Notes: generated by a model not told the origin, from the sequence alone. 64,000 nucleotides of DNA from JAZKBN01 sp040388605 (GCA_040388605.1 JAZKBN010000052.1:30774-94773), one strand, 5' to 3'. Counted from the first letter of the stretch, positions 52,329 to 62,252 are shown. Numbers and translations are program-made.

Positions 52329-52568
52329 AGCAATTGGTTGGTTGATAAATACAATAGTTCCAGATTAAAACAGGAGCCGGAATAATAGGTATGCAAAAAG
52401 TGTCCGAAAAATTAAACGGGGAAATGTGTACACAAAACAGGTATGGTTTTAAAAAGCTACTGCCCTGTTGTAATAATTATACACGCGGTTTTAAAGGGTA
52501 TTTCTGTTGGTATATCTATATTTGCCCTTACCCGGAGTTTTCTGTTTTTAAGATTAACCTTATTTCTT

Positions 52569-54956
52569 ATGAAGCTGCTATATGCTGCATTTTTCATTAC
52601 GCTGCTTTTTTACCCCTGCGCTGCATTCTGCCAATACGCCCCCCTACAGCTTCCATTTGATACCGACGGACCTGTAAAGACAATTGTCAGGGATGGCAAC
52701 ACCATTTTTATCGGCGGCGATTTTAAATCTGCCGGCCGAACCACCGGGCACTGCACCCTCTTAAACCTGCAAAACGGTAAACAGCTGCTCCAAAATTACC
52801 CTTATGTGAAAGGCGATGTGCTTACCTCTTTACCCGACGGGCAGGGCGGCTGGTACATTGGCGGAAGCTTTACCCAAATAGGCAATTCTTCAAAAAGCTA
52901 TTTTGCCCGCCTCAAACCCGACCTCAGCCTCGACAGCAGCTTTGCGCCGCAGGTACGTGTACCGATAGTGAAAATGGTGCAGTCGGGCAGCAGGATTTTT
53001 ATTGTAGACAGTACAGGCCACATTGGGGCAGTAAAAGTTACAACCGGTTTTGCCACCAACTGGAACCCGGTTTTGGCAGGCGGCAAAGCTATTACATTAA
53101 CATCAGCCGGATCTGTAATTTATATCGGGGGTACCTTTACATCTGTTAACGGGCAAAGCCGGAGCTGCGTGGCAGCAGTAGATACAATCAGCGGTGAACC
53201 ATTTAGCTGGAACCCTTTAATAAAATCTACTTTATGGCCTTATACTTTAAGAATCAACTGTATTGTAAGCAGGAAGGGCAAGGTTTACATAGGAGGAGTA
53301 TTTGACGAAGCCGGTACTCTTACCCGTTATAACCTGGCTTCATTTGACTCAGTAAGCGGGTCGCTTCAAATTTGGAATCCTGCTGCCCGTATGGGCGCAG
53401 AGCCAAAGGGCGTTTCTAATGTGATGTCGGAGGGAAAAAACAGCATGTACTTAGCCGGCGAACTGACAACAAACAGTTCTACATATAATTATACCATTGC
53501 CGTTGACTTCGTTTCAGGTATTAAAAACGATTGGCAACCTGATTTCGGATACTCATCAGGACATGCGGAAGATATACTGGAGTATGAAGACAAGGTGTAT
53601 ATACTGCGCAGCTTCAGCGATATGACGCCACCCGGTTACTGCCAATACATATTAACAACCGACACGCTTGTTGGTTACGAAGTCGGATGGCGCGGCGATT
53701 TTAACGGCAGGGTCAGGAGCATAAATATAGGTGCCGGCAAAATGTTCGCCTGCGGCGATTTCACCATTGCCCAGCAGCCGACCCGTTATGGCCTGGCCGC
53801 CTTCGATGCCAATACCGGTGCGCTTAAACCCTGGAACCCGAGAACCAACGGTTATGTGGACAAAATACTGCTTGACAACGGTAAGCTTTATATTGGCGGC
53901 TACTTTACTGTTGCAGCCAATGAATACCGCAACAGCGTTGCCTGCATTGATACCTCAACAGGCTATGCAACTGATTTTCGAACTGCTTATGATATGCCGG
54001 TTACGGATATGTGTATAACAGGCGATAAGTTGTTTATTGGCTACATGGATAACAACATTAATCTTGGCGCACTCGTAACAGTAAATAAGGTTACAGGTGC
54101 CTTAACGCCTGATCAAATCAGGCTTGGCCCATCTGTAAGCGGACTTGAGGCTGCCGGAAACACACTTTTTGTATCCGGCGGATTCATTTATCGCGACCCT
54201 TTAACACTCCTCGCCACCAGAACCCGGCTCGCAGCCTTTAATGTTGAAACAGGCTCGCCTACTGCCTTTAACCCCCTTAACAGTAATGTATATTATTCGT
54301 CATTCTGCCTGGCCGACGGGAAGGTTTATACCGTTTCATCTTCTTCATCATTTCCTTATTGCGACTCTTCTTATTCCTGCTCAGCCGTTTTCGATACCGC
54401 AACAGGAGCACAGCTTACCTGTGCCACCCTGCCTAATATAGGAACAGTAATTAACAATTGCGACGGTGCTTTATTTATTGCAGACACCCGTTTCCCGACC
54501 CGCAGAAATCCTGTTTCAGGCTACTCGGTAATCAGCCCGCAAACCTGCAACGAGCTTGCGCCCCGGCAAATCAATAAAGATTATTATATGACCTTTGCCG
54601 GCTACGGAAACATAGTTTATGCAGGCGGAGCGTTTTACAAAAACAGCAATAACGAGCCGGATCGCAATTGTTTTGTTATGCTGCAGAACCCTTACGGCCT
54701 CTCAGGTACAGCTGCAAAGGTTGAAAACAAATCGGCTGCCCTGACTTTGTACCCCAACCCTGCATACGACAGGCTTTTCATAAAAACCACACCCAATTCA
54801 AAATCAAGCCCGGTTTTCATGAACACTTTGGGCCAAACTATAAGCCTGCCAATAACGCATTCTGCCGAAGGTTGGGAGGTTAACATCAGCAGCCTGGCGA
54901 CGGGGATTTATTTCGTGCGCAGCGGCGCAACATCGCAGAAGTTTGTGAAGAAGTAG
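52569..54956 (+). CDS. Propeller-type T9SS secreted protein
   Basis: This 795-residue protein has signal peptide LLYAAFFITLLFYPCAAFCQ. From about residue 25 to 690 there are beta-propeller-like repeats with the pattern 'gG.F...ng..r..la.fd...G....wnP': GNTIFIGGDFKSAGRTTGH, SVIYIGGTFTSVNGQSR, KVYIGGVFDEAGTLTRYNLA, KLYIGGYFTVAANEYRNSVA. The C-terminus (from about 720) is a type-A sorting domain: LTLYPNPAYDRLFIKTTPNS to LATGIYFVRSGATSQKFVKK. It is similar in build to the 38149-42420 protein but without Ig domains. Start ATG 52569; the longer frame from 52443 adds 42 hydrophobic, atypical residues. Confidence 0.85.
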   Translation: MKLLYAAFFITLLFYPCAAFCQYAPLQLPFDTDGPVKTIVRDGNTIFIGGDFKSAGRTTGHCTLLNLQNGKQLLQNYPYVKGDVLTSLPDGQGGWYIGGSFTQIGNSSKSYFARLKPDLSLDSSFAPQVRVPIVKMVQSGSRIFIVDSTGHIGAVKVTTGFATNWNPVLAGGKAITLTSAGSVIYIGGTFTSVNGQSRSCVAAVDTISGEPFSWNPLIKSTLWPYTLRINCIVSRKGKVYIGGVFDEAGTLTRYNLASFDSVSGSLQIWNPAARMGAEPKGVSNVMSEGKNSMYLAGELTTNSSTYNYTIAVDFVSGIKNDWQPDFGYSSGHAEDILEYEDKVYILRSFSDMTPPGYCQYILTTDTLVGYEVGWRGDFNGRVRSINIGAGKMFACGDFTIAQQPTRYGLAAFDANTGALKPWNPRTNGYVDKILLDNGKLYIGGYFTVAANEYRNSVACIDTSTGYATDFRTAYDMPVTDMCITGDKLFIGYMDNNINLGALVTVNKVTGALTPDQIRLGPSVSGLEAAGNTLFVSGGFIYRDPLTLLATRTRLAAFNVETGSPTAFNPLNSNVYYSSFCLADGKVYTVSSSSSFPYCDSSYSCSAVFDTATGAQLTCATLPNIGTVINNCDGALFIADTRFPTRRNPVSGYSVISPQTCNELAPRQINKDYYMTFAGYGNIVYAGGAFYKNSNNEPDRNCFVMLQNPYGLSGTAAKVENKSAALTLYPNPAYDRLFIKTTPNSKSSPVFMNTLGQTISLPITHSAEGWEVNISSLATGIYFVRSGATSQKFVKK

Positions 54957-54988
54957 TTAATAGCTTTAAGCCTTTAAAATAAATAAAA

Positions 54989-55047
54989 CAGCCGCGTTTG
55001 GGCCCCGTGCCGGTATAAAAGGCACAGGTGCGTGCGCGGCCGTTTTT
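54989..55047 (+). terminator. Nested terminator after the propeller T9SS gene
   Basis: GCCGCG (54991-54996) pairs with CGCGGC (55035-55040), enclosing a second hairpin GTGCC/GGCAC; CGTTTTTC follows. Confidence 0.75.
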
Positions 55048-55254
55048 CTTTGGGAAAACCTTGCTTTCGGTAGGGGTATAGAGCTTTAGGCTGCAAAAAA
55101 TAATTTTAATTGCCGGAAATGAATCGAAAAATAAACCCGGAAATATTTTTTATTCTGCTTTGTCGGGGACAAAAGATTTTAAAACCCGGGCTCAGGCAGC
55201 TTAAACCGGAAGCAAAAAGCCAATAAAACCCCAATAAAGCATAAGTTTCGGGGC

Positions 55255-55290
55255 AAAAAAGCCAAATGCCGCAGGCAGGCGCATTTGGGC
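55255..55290 (-). terminator. Minus-strand intrinsic terminator without an obvious gene
   Basis: GCCAAATGC (55261-55269) pairs with GCATTTGGGC (55281-55290, one bulged base). On the minus strand the hairpin is followed by TTTTTT. No minus-strand gene precedes it in a sensible position, because the DNA on that side is typA on the plus strand. Confidence 0.6.
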
Positions 55291-55339
55291 CGAATGTTAA
55301 TGTTTTGTTTTCAAATATCCAACTAAGCTTTATTTTCAG

Positions 55340-55348
55340 TACCTTTGC
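55340..55348 (+). promoter_or_regulatory. typA -7 box
   Basis: TACCTTTGC, an exact match to TAnnTTTG, 18 nt before ATG 55367. Confidence 0.55.
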
Positions 55349-55366
55349 ACCGCGAAAATCAGAATC

Positions 55367-57178
55367 ATGCCTGAAATAAGAAACATTGCCATTATTGCCC
55401 ACGTTGACCACGGTAAAACAACCCTGGTAGACAAGATTATACATGCATCCAAAATCTTCCGCGAGAACCAGGAATTCCAGGACCTGATTCTTGATAACAA
55501 CGATTTGGAACGCGAACGCGGTATTACCATTACCAGCAAAAACGTATCGGTACGTTATGGTGATGTAAAAATCAACATTATTGATACCCCGGGTCACGCC
55601 GATTTTGGCGGTGAAGTGGAACGCGTACTTAAAATGGCCGACGGCGTATTGCTGCTTGTGGATGCCTTTGAAGGCCCCATGCCCCAAACCCGTTTCGTGC
55701 TTGGCAAAGCCCTTGATTTGGGCCTGAAGCCTATTGTGGTTATTAACAAGGTAGACAAACCTAACTGTCGTCCTGAAGAAGTTCACGAGGCCGTATTCGA
55801 CCTTATGTTCAACCTGGGCGCAACAGAGCACCAGCTTGACTTTACTACCGTTTACGGCAGCAGCAAGCAGGGCTGGATGAGCACCGACTGGCGCCAGCCA
55901 ACCACCGACATTATTCCCCTCCTCGATTCTATTGTTGCCAACATACCCGCAGCACCGGTTCGTGAAGGTTCTCCCCAGATTCAAATCACATCGCTTGACT
56001 TCAGCGCATTCCTTGGCCGTATAGCCATTGGCCGCGTTTTCCGCGGAACGCTGAAAGAAGGCATGCCTATAAGCCTGATGAAATCTGACGGCAGCATTAA
56101 AAAGGGCCGTATTAAAGAACTGCAGGTATTTGAAGGCCTTGGTCGCGTAAAAGTGGCTGAAGTTGCTTCAGGCGAAATTTGCGCCATTACCGGCATCGAA
56201 GGCTTTGAAATCGGCGATACCATTGCCGACTTCGAAAACCCTGAAGCATTGCCCCGCATCTCTATAGATGAGCCTACCATGAGCATGCTGTTCACCATTA
56301 ACAACAGCCCGTTCTTCGGCCGCGAGGGTAAATTTGTAACCAGCCGCCACCTGCGTGATCGTCTTTTCCGCGAAACGGAAAAGAACCTTGCGCTGCGTGT
56401 GAAAGAAGGCGGTTCAGAAGATAAGTTCATGGTGTTCGGCCGTGGCATTCTTCACTTGTCGGTATTAATTGAAACCATGCGTCGTGAAGGTTACGAATTG
56501 CAGGTAGGTCAGCCGCAGGTGCTTTTCAAAGAAATAGACGGCGTACGTAACGAACCTATGGAGATTCTTGTGGTTGACGTACCCGAAACAGGCGCAGGTA
56601 AAGTAATTGAGCTGGTAACCCAGCGCAAAGGCGACCTCCGTATTATGGAACCCAAAGGCGATCTTCAGCACCTTGAGTTCGGCATACCAAGCCGCGGCTT
56701 GATTGGCCTGCGTACCAATGTGCTTAACGCAACTGCCGGCGAAGCCGTAATGACCCACCGCTTTATAGGTTACGAACCTTACAAAGGCCCTATTCCCGGC
56801 CGTATCAACGGATCGCTTATCAGCATGGAAACAGGACAGGGAACTGCCTATTCAATTGATAAGCTGCAGGATCGCGGCGTGTTCTTCGTTGATCCGGGAG
56901 AAGAAGTTTACGCAGGCCAGGTTATAGGCGAGCACAGCCGCCAGAACGACCTTGATGTAAACATCCAGAAAGGCAAAAAACTGACCAACATGCGTGCATC
57001 GGGTACCGATGACAACGTGAAAATTGCTCCGAAAATTAAATTCTCGCTTGAAGAAAGCATGGAGTACATTCAGAAAGATGAGTATTTGGAAGTTACCCCC
57101 AAAAGCATCCGTATGCGTAAAATTCACCTTGAGCCAAACGAGCGCAAACGGTACGAAAACAAAGTGGAGCAAGACTAA
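55367..57178 (+). CDS. typA: Translational GTPase TypA/BipA
   Basis: TypA is an EF-G-like GTPase that binds 70S ribosomes and helps 50S assembly and growth under stress such as cold. The 603 residues show G1 AHVDHGKTT at about 9-17, the switch-I GITITSKN, G3 DTPGHADFGGE, G4 NKVD, and domains III and V with the family-specific C-terminal domain ending KIHLEPNERKRYENKVEQD. ATG 55367 starts MPEIRNIAIIAHVDHGKTT, the canonical N-terminus. Codon use is even and GC-rich as in highly expressed genes. A terminator follows. Confidence 0.97.
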   Translation: MPEIRNIAIIAHVDHGKTTLVDKIIHASKIFRENQEFQDLILDNNDLERERGITITSKNVSVRYGDVKINIIDTPGHADFGGEVERVLKMADGVLLLVDAFEGPMPQTRFVLGKALDLGLKPIVVINKVDKPNCRPEEVHEAVFDLMFNLGATEHQLDFTTVYGSSKQGWMSTDWRQPTTDIIPLLDSIVANIPAAPVREGSPQIQITSLDFSAFLGRIAIGRVFRGTLKEGMPISLMKSDGSIKKGRIKELQVFEGLGRVKVAEVASGEICAITGIEGFEIGDTIADFENPEALPRISIDEPTMSMLFTINNSPFFGREGKFVTSRHLRDRLFRETEKNLALRVKEGGSEDKFMVFGRGILHLSVLIETMRREGYELQVGQPQVLFKEIDGVRNEPMEILVVDVPETGAGKVIELVTQRKGDLRIMEPKGDLQHLEFGIPSRGLIGLRTNVLNATAGEAVMTHRFIGYEPYKGPIPGRINGSLISMETGQGTAYSIDKLQDRGVFFVDPGEEVYAGQVIGEHSRQNDLDVNIQKGKKLTNMRASGTDDNVKIAPKIKFSLEESMEYIQKDEYLEVTPKSIRMRKIHLEPNERKRYENKVEQD

Positions 57179-57200
57179 TTTGCCCCGCCATCAAAATTTA

Positions 57201-57234
57201 AAAAAGGGTTTTCCGCAAGGAAAGCCCTTTTTTT
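57201..57234 (+). terminator. typA terminator
   Basis: AAAAAGGG-TTTTCC pairs with GGAAAG-CCCTTTTT around GCAA, followed by a T run. Confidence 0.88.
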
Positions 57235-57343
57235 GTACACGGCCGGTTTATACTTGCTTTAATTGTTTTGCAGGTATTCAGAGCTACATAAAAGTTGTCA
57301 AATTTACCTATTATTACAACTGTAAACTTTACTGTGTGCCCTT

Positions 57344-58129
57344 ATGAGATTGCATGTACTGCGGAGTGTCTTTTTTTTCTTTTGCTTGTGGGTGATCGCC
57401 TGCGCCTGCACCGATAATGAGAAAGGTCGGGAGCATGCGCAAACAAAGAAGCTTGACACCGCGGCTTTAGTAAATACCGGTGAAGAATCAGATGAGACTT
57501 ATAAGGAAGTTGAAGAAACCGATACATCTCTCCATATACCGCTTTCAGATACCGGCAGGTACGAAATAAATACGTACCAGCACTTGCTGGATAGTTTTGA
57601 TAGCGTAGTAGTGACCGGCATGCGCCATGAACCCGTAGAAAAGCACAAATCCGGTTGGGAAAATTTCTATTCCTGGGATTACGGCGAAGGCGTTGCCAAA
57701 GGGGCTTTGTTTAAAAGTATGGAAGATTTTAAAATCAGGTTCAATGCAACCTGCAGGAAATTGAATTATGGCTTTGTTATTACAGAAGATCCGCCAAAGT
57801 TCCGTAAGTACCACGCCGGCTATAAGTACAAACTGATTTTTAACGGTGATGAAGCACCCCGGATATGTATGGAGCTTGAGAAAGATAACATAGGTATAGA
57901 TTATGTGGATATTTCCAATAACAATTACCCGGGTTATACAGGCGAATATTTATTTAGCCTGATTGATGCTGTAATTGCCACGGCAGATACTAGCCTGGAT
58001 GCGAGCTCGCGAGTGGAGGTATCGGATGGCGCTAATGTGGAAAACGGTATTATGTATTTTGGTCAGTCTATTACGCATGAGGGCTATTGTTTTCGTATAC
58101 GCGGGCATTTGAAAAGGAAGAAGAAATAA
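57344..58129 (+). CDS. Lipoprotein of unknown function
   Basis: This 261-residue protein has a hydrophobic signal sequence (VLRSVFFFFCLWVIAC) with a lipobox at VIAC or ACAC, followed by a charged Glu/Lys/Asp-rich stretch (about 22-70). The rest is mixed alpha/beta, with GWENFYSWDYGEGVAKGALF, KSMEDFKIRFNATCRKLNYG and KLIFNGDEAPRICMELEKD, and no motif I recognise. The layout suggests a periplasmic or outer-membrane lipoprotein. It follows typA after its terminator and is followed by 284 bp without a gene. Confidence 0.6.
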   Translation: MRLHVLRSVFFFFCLWVIACACTDNEKGREHAQTKKLDTAALVNTGEESDETYKEVEETDTSLHIPLSDTGRYEINTYQHLLDSFDSVVVTGMRHEPVEKHKSGWENFYSWDYGEGVAKGALFKSMEDFKIRFNATCRKLNYGFVITEDPPKFRKYHAGYKYKLIFNGDEAPRICMELEKDNIGIDYVDISNNNYPGYTGEYLFSLIDAVIATADTSLDASSRVEVSDGANVENGIMYFGQSITHEGYCFRIRGHLKRKKK

Positions 58130-58413
58130 GATACTTAATCTGTAAGAACAATGCAATGGCACAGGTTCATTGGAACATTCATCATGATTTTAACTCCGGC
58201 ACGGGTTTGTGTTTCGGGTTGCAGCTTATAAAGTACCTGAGGATTTGCAGCAAAAAATATGGCAGGTCCGGGCAACATGCATAGCAGCCGCAGTAAGGAA
58301 AAGAGAATGGAGGGCTTTACGAATTGGGGGGCATTGCACCTGTGCTAAAATGGATGTATAGGCTATAGTTTCTGAAAAACCTTTTACATTGCAGCCCTAA
58401 ACGCTGCCCTGTT

Positions 58414-58920
58414 ATGGACTTTATTTTCGATGCCATTTACCAGATTCCCCACCAATCAGATCCGCCGGTTTACTCTGTGCGCTGCCGCATTGTGTTCCGG
58501 CACAGCGCCGCAACCAATGCCGAAGCCGTTGAGCTTGAAAACGCTTTTAACGATGCCATTCTGAACGGCCATTCCGTACTTAAGCGCACCGATCACAAAT
58601 GCCTTGATAATATGACTGCTGAAAAGCGCGAAGCAGAAATCAACCGTGCGGAAGCCTTTGCAAAAGAGAACCCTGCCCGTTTAAAAGTGGAAGAATACTA
58701 TCAACAAGCCCCGGGAAAAACCATTAAATGGCTAGATTTAGCCCGCGCCCTGCGCAAAGGCGAAAATATTCATGCAAATGCAGGCCCTGCATTCAGCGTG
58801 CCTGTAATGGTGAAAGATGATCATAACAACGTAATACCGGCCGGGGAGTTTAAGCACAGAATTTACCTCATTCACCAAAATACAGAGCCTGTTTTTTGGG
58901 AGAGGGAGATAGTCAGGTAA
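58414..58920 (+). CDS. Cytoplasmic protein of unknown function
   Basis: This 168-residue protein has no signal peptide or membrane helix. The first third (residues 1-50, FDAIYQIPHQSDPPVYSVRC) is strand-like, the centre (about 65-100) is a charged helix with TAEKREAEINRAEAFAKENP, and the C-terminal third is strand-like again. I do not recognise the family. Codon use is like that of the chromosomal core genes. Its 3' end overlaps an alternative start (58896) of the next frame, so the two genes may be coupled. Confidence 0.55.
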   Translation: MDFIFDAIYQIPHQSDPPVYSVRCRIVFRHSAATNAEAVELENAFNDAILNGHSVLKRTDHKCLDNMTAEKREAEINRAEAFAKENPARLKVEEYYQQAPGKTIKWLDLARALRKGENIHANAGPAFSVPVMVKDDHNNVIPAGEFKHRIYLIHQNTEPVFWEREIVR

Positions 58921-58949
58921 GTATTGGCGGAAGTCACCGATTTTTTCAA

Positions 58950-59507
58950 ATGCCTTTTAAGCAACCCATGTCGACATTATTGGACCAATTGCATTATAGC
59001 TATAACAATCCTATGGCATCAGTAGCACCATTCACTCAAACTTCCTCAATCCGCTTAGAAAAATGGTTTGAGGATTTCTGTCATCATCTTAAGTCCGATA
59101 AATTAATGCCCGAAACAGGAACTACGCCTGAAAACACGCAGGGGTTTTATTCGGAATTTCCACAAGCTGAATTGGTGAAGAATGTTATTATAAGTTTTAT
59201 TGAAAATCTTGAGGGTAAACTGCCCACCAACCTTGCTTTTGACTATGATAACGAAAATTCAATAGTATTTGCATGGGCGGAGGTCGATGACGATGATGAA
59301 ATTGAAATAATAAGATTAATTAAGGCTGAAGTAAAAACAAATGTGGTTTTCCGTCCATTAGGATTTAACCTTTACATAACTGTAGTGCAAAAACGTGAAG
59401 GCTTACATTTGGATGAAAATTATTTTCCTTATAACACACAACCTGTGATTCAATTCCGTAAAAAGAAGTTCTTATTAAAAGACCTATTCAGATTTCTGCA
59501 TTTTTAG
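58950..59507 (+). CDS. AT-rich gene for a protein of unknown function
   Basis: From ATG 58950 the protein has 185 residues (ATGs at 58896 and 58968 are also in frame). It is soluble, without a signal peptide, and mixes charged helices with strands: SIRLEKWFEDFCHHLKSDKL, NVIISFIENLEGKLPTNLAF, VFAWAEVDDDDEIEIIRLIK. I do not recognise a domain. A+T content is clearly higher than in the gene before it, and it is followed by 126 bp of AT-rich DNA before the sensor kinase, so it may have been acquired separately. Confidence 0.55.
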   Translation: MPFKQPMSTLLDQLHYSYNNPMASVAPFTQTSSIRLEKWFEDFCHHLKSDKLMPETGTTPENTQGFYSEFPQAELVKNVIISFIENLEGKLPTNLAFDYDNENSIVFAWAEVDDDDEIEIIRLIKAEVKTNVVFRPLGFNLYITVVQKREGLHLDENYFPYNTQPVIQFRKKKFLLKDLFRFLHF

Positions 59508-59633
59508 AAAGCGTAAATTTAAACCAATCGGCAAATTGTGTTTGGCAGATCTCTATACGTTTTTATTCCTCAGTACACTTAGTAAACGGGCATTGGGCAA
59601 ATTAAAGCGCCTCGGCAATTTTATCAAAATACT

Positions 59634-61742
59634 CTACGCCTTCCCCGCCTTAGGCAAGTCCACAAAAAAAGAAGTACCCCCTTCCGGCGGACAATAAAAG
59701 TATATACGGCCTTTATGGGTCTCAATAATCTGCTTACAAATATGCAGCCCCAGGCCAAAGCTTGGCTCGCCTGCTGTTCCGGGCCTGCGTGCAGGTGATG
59801 CGGCAGCCCAAATACTATCACGCAGGTGCTCGGGAATACCAATACCCTGGTCCTGCACTTCTATGGTTATGCGGTCTTCATAATCATAAAGGCACACAAA
59901 AATTTCTGAGTTATCAGGACTGAACTTTATGGCATTAGCTATAAGGTTGCTGATTACACGCCATATTTGCTCCCGGTTCACGGTTGCTCGCAGGGGTTTG
60001 GCTTCCAGGGTAATGCGCTGGTTCTTGGCATTGGCATTATGCCGCATCTGCTCAGTGCCGTAAGCGAGCAATTCAGCCAAATCTATTTGCTCAATGGCTT
60101 GTGGCACTTTATCGTTCCGGAATTGCAAAAGGTCCTGAATAAGTCCCAGGCTGTCGTTGGCCGATGTTTTAATCATGGCCAGCAGCTCCTTACAATCAGT
60201 ACTCATATTGGCCAGGTCTGCTTCCAGCAATTCTGCTGCCGAGCTTATGGCCCCTACCGGGTTGCGCAAATCATGGGCTACAATGCGCAACAGCCTGTTA
60301 TTTTCGGCCTGGCTTATTTGCAGGGCGCTCAGGGTATCCTGCATGGCAAGGTTTTGCTCGCTGATGCGGTTGTTGAGTATGGTTAAATCATCGAGGCTGC
60401 CGCGCAGCTTCCTGCGGCTTTTCCATACAACAATGGTGGCCCCCGAACCAATTACAGATACCACTACCGCAAACAGCAATGATATTGCTTTCTGCTTGTC
60501 GCGGGTACTGAGCAGCTCAAGCTGGTGACGGTGGTGAATGTTGTTAAATTCCGCGGTAAAGTTGTTGCCGGGTTTTCGGCCTTCATTGTCCAGTGAATCG
60601 TGTAAGTGGTAGTACCTTTGCAGGTAGCTGTAGGCCCTTGAAGAGTCTGCCACAGCCAGGTAATAATCGGCATACATTTTAACCGATCTAATAGCTAAGG
60701 CAGGGTAAGGATGCTTGGGGAAAGACAGCTGCAGGCTGTCGAGCAGGTACTTTGCCCGGCCCAGGTTTCCGGAAACAATGTTAATTTTCGCAAGCCTTGA
60801 TATGCAGCTTTGGGTTTCGCCCCGCCAGTCACGCGAATCCTGCAGCAGGCTCAGGGCATAAGTTACCAGGCTGTCGGCTTTTTTATATTGCTTTTCCCTG
60901 ATATAGCATTCGGCAAGATTATCGTAAATAACAGAACGGGCCAGGGGCAAAAAGCCGATATGGCTCATTTTGGGCTGTTTCTCGTACCTGTCAATAAGGT
61001 TAAGGGCGCTGTTAAACCAAATTGTTGCGCTGTCGTTTTTGCCTAATTGCTGGTAACATAGGCCAATATTATCTCGCACTTCCTGCGCGCGTGAAAACTC
61101 GGGCCATTGAAGCTCATGGTTTTTAAGTCCTTGAATGGTGCTTTGCCAATATTCCATGGCCTGCCTGTAATTGTGCTGCGTATAACAAAGCTTTGCAAAG
61201 CGGTTATTGTATTCCGCCAAATCGAAACCATCGAGATTGTTGTTTTCGGCAATCATGTGGCCGCGGTAATAACATTCGTACGCTTCTGCAAAGCGCCCCA
61301 TGCCATGCAGCGCGTCGCCGCGATGCATAAAGCCTAAAGCATAGCCTTTTACAAACAAGCCCATATTCTTAGGGTCGTTATAAAGCGCCAATACCGAATC
61401 GCTCAGGAGCAGGGCATGCTTAAAATCAAAACGCTCAATCTGGTAACAGCCTATCTTAAATCTTAAAAGCCTGTACCTATCAATAACGCCCGGGTTTGGA
61501 AAAGCATTCAGCGCAGACTCAAAATAATGAATGCTTTGGGCAATATGCTCGCTGTCTGCAATGTCGTTAGTACCCCTGAACTTAATATCATGTATGCGTT
61601 GGGCATGTGCATATACAGTATCGAAGTATTCAGGATGTTCTGCCCGTTCGGTATCGTCAACAGAACCACAGGCCATACAGCAAAAGAGCAGTATGGCAAA
61701 GGCCGCTACAGACCAAAACCTATATTTCAGGCGAATCAACAA
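59634..61742 (-). CDS. TPR-containing sensor histidine kinase
   Basis: This 702-residue membrane sensor kinase has a hydrophobic N-terminus (FWSVAAFAILLFCCMAC), either a signal or a membrane anchor. About eight tetratricopeptide-type helical repeats (about 60-400) form a presumed periplasmic sensor, followed by a transmembrane helix near 428-450 and a coiled coil. The kinase core shows the phospho-acceptor H490 in IVAHDLRNPVGAI, N-box NLIANAIKFSP, G1 DQGIGIP and G2 GLGLHI. No response regulator gene is in the window, so it is an orphan kinase here. The start codon is TTG at 61742, because no in-frame ATG precedes the hydrophobic segment. Confidence 0.9.
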   Translation of the reverse strand: MLIRLKYRFWSVAAFAILLFCCMACGSVDDTERAEHPEYFDTVYAHAQRIHDIKFRGTNDIADSEHIAQSIHYFESALNAFPNPGVIDRYRLLRFKIGCYQIERFDFKHALLLSDSVLALYNDPKNMGLFVKGYALGFMHRGDALHGMGRFAEAYECYYRGHMIAENNNLDGFDLAEYNNRFAKLCYTQHNYRQAMEYWQSTIQGLKNHELQWPEFSRAQEVRDNIGLCYQQLGKNDSATIWFNSALNLIDRYEKQPKMSHIGFLPLARSVIYDNLAECYIREKQYKKADSLVTYALSLLQDSRDWRGETQSCISRLAKINIVSGNLGRAKYLLDSLQLSFPKHPYPALAIRSVKMYADYYLAVADSSRAYSYLQRYYHLHDSLDNEGRKPGNNFTAEFNNIHHRHQLELLSTRDKQKAISLLFAVVVSVIGSGATIVVWKSRRKLRGSLDDLTILNNRISEQNLAMQDTLSALQISQAENNRLLRIVAHDLRNPVGAISSAAELLEADLANMSTDCKELLAMIKTSANDSLGLIQDLLQFRNDKVPQAIEQIDLAELLAYGTEQMRHNANAKNQRITLEAKPLRATVNREQIWRVISNLIANAIKFSPDNSEIFVCLYDYEDRITIEVQDQGIGIPEHLRDSIWAAASPARRPGTAGEPSFGLGLHICKQIIETHKGRIYFYCPPEGGTSFFVDLPKAGKA

Positions 61743-62252
61743 AATTATATATGGCCGTTAGCGGGTTGTTAATAAATAGCACGGGGAAACAAAAATCGTA
61801 ATTTTTACAATAGAATCAATATTTTTTAAAATCAAGAGATGAAATTGCTGTTTATAAGAGTGAATTCAAGTACCAAATGTAGTTTTTGGTTCGGTTTGAT
61901 TTATTGTTAGTTCTTAGAAAGTTGAAATGCTGTTTTATAGCCTGTCACCTTCCTTCAGTTATTAATGAGGCTTCCGAATTTGTTGTGCTCTTTTTGCTTA
62001 ATGCCCATATAGGGTATTAAGTAAATGGTATTCGCCTACAATACAATGTGTTAGTCGTTCTGTTTCACCCCAGTACGATGCATAACCACGGCTCTAAATG
62101 TGCAGTATTCGCAGTTCAAACGTAGTTTCAATGGGTCGCATAGTTGGTGCAGGCCCTTTACCCGACATTAAAGTTTTGCTGTTCTACGGGAATGTAATGA
62201 GGCCATTGCCTTAAGCAAACTTATACTATTCTGAACACAATAAAAATTAATA
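61743..62252. other. 510-bp AT-rich region without recognised gene
   Basis: It lies between the sensor kinase and the IS-split gene. No open frame of gene quality on either strand, no tRNA and no clear repeat. It probably includes the kinase promoter and perhaps remnants of accessory DNA. Confidence 0.45.

Noticed and set aside
55106..55984. 292-codon minus-strand frame overlapping typA
   Set aside because: It is antisense to typA's GTPase domain; composition and lack of motifs mark it as a shadow.
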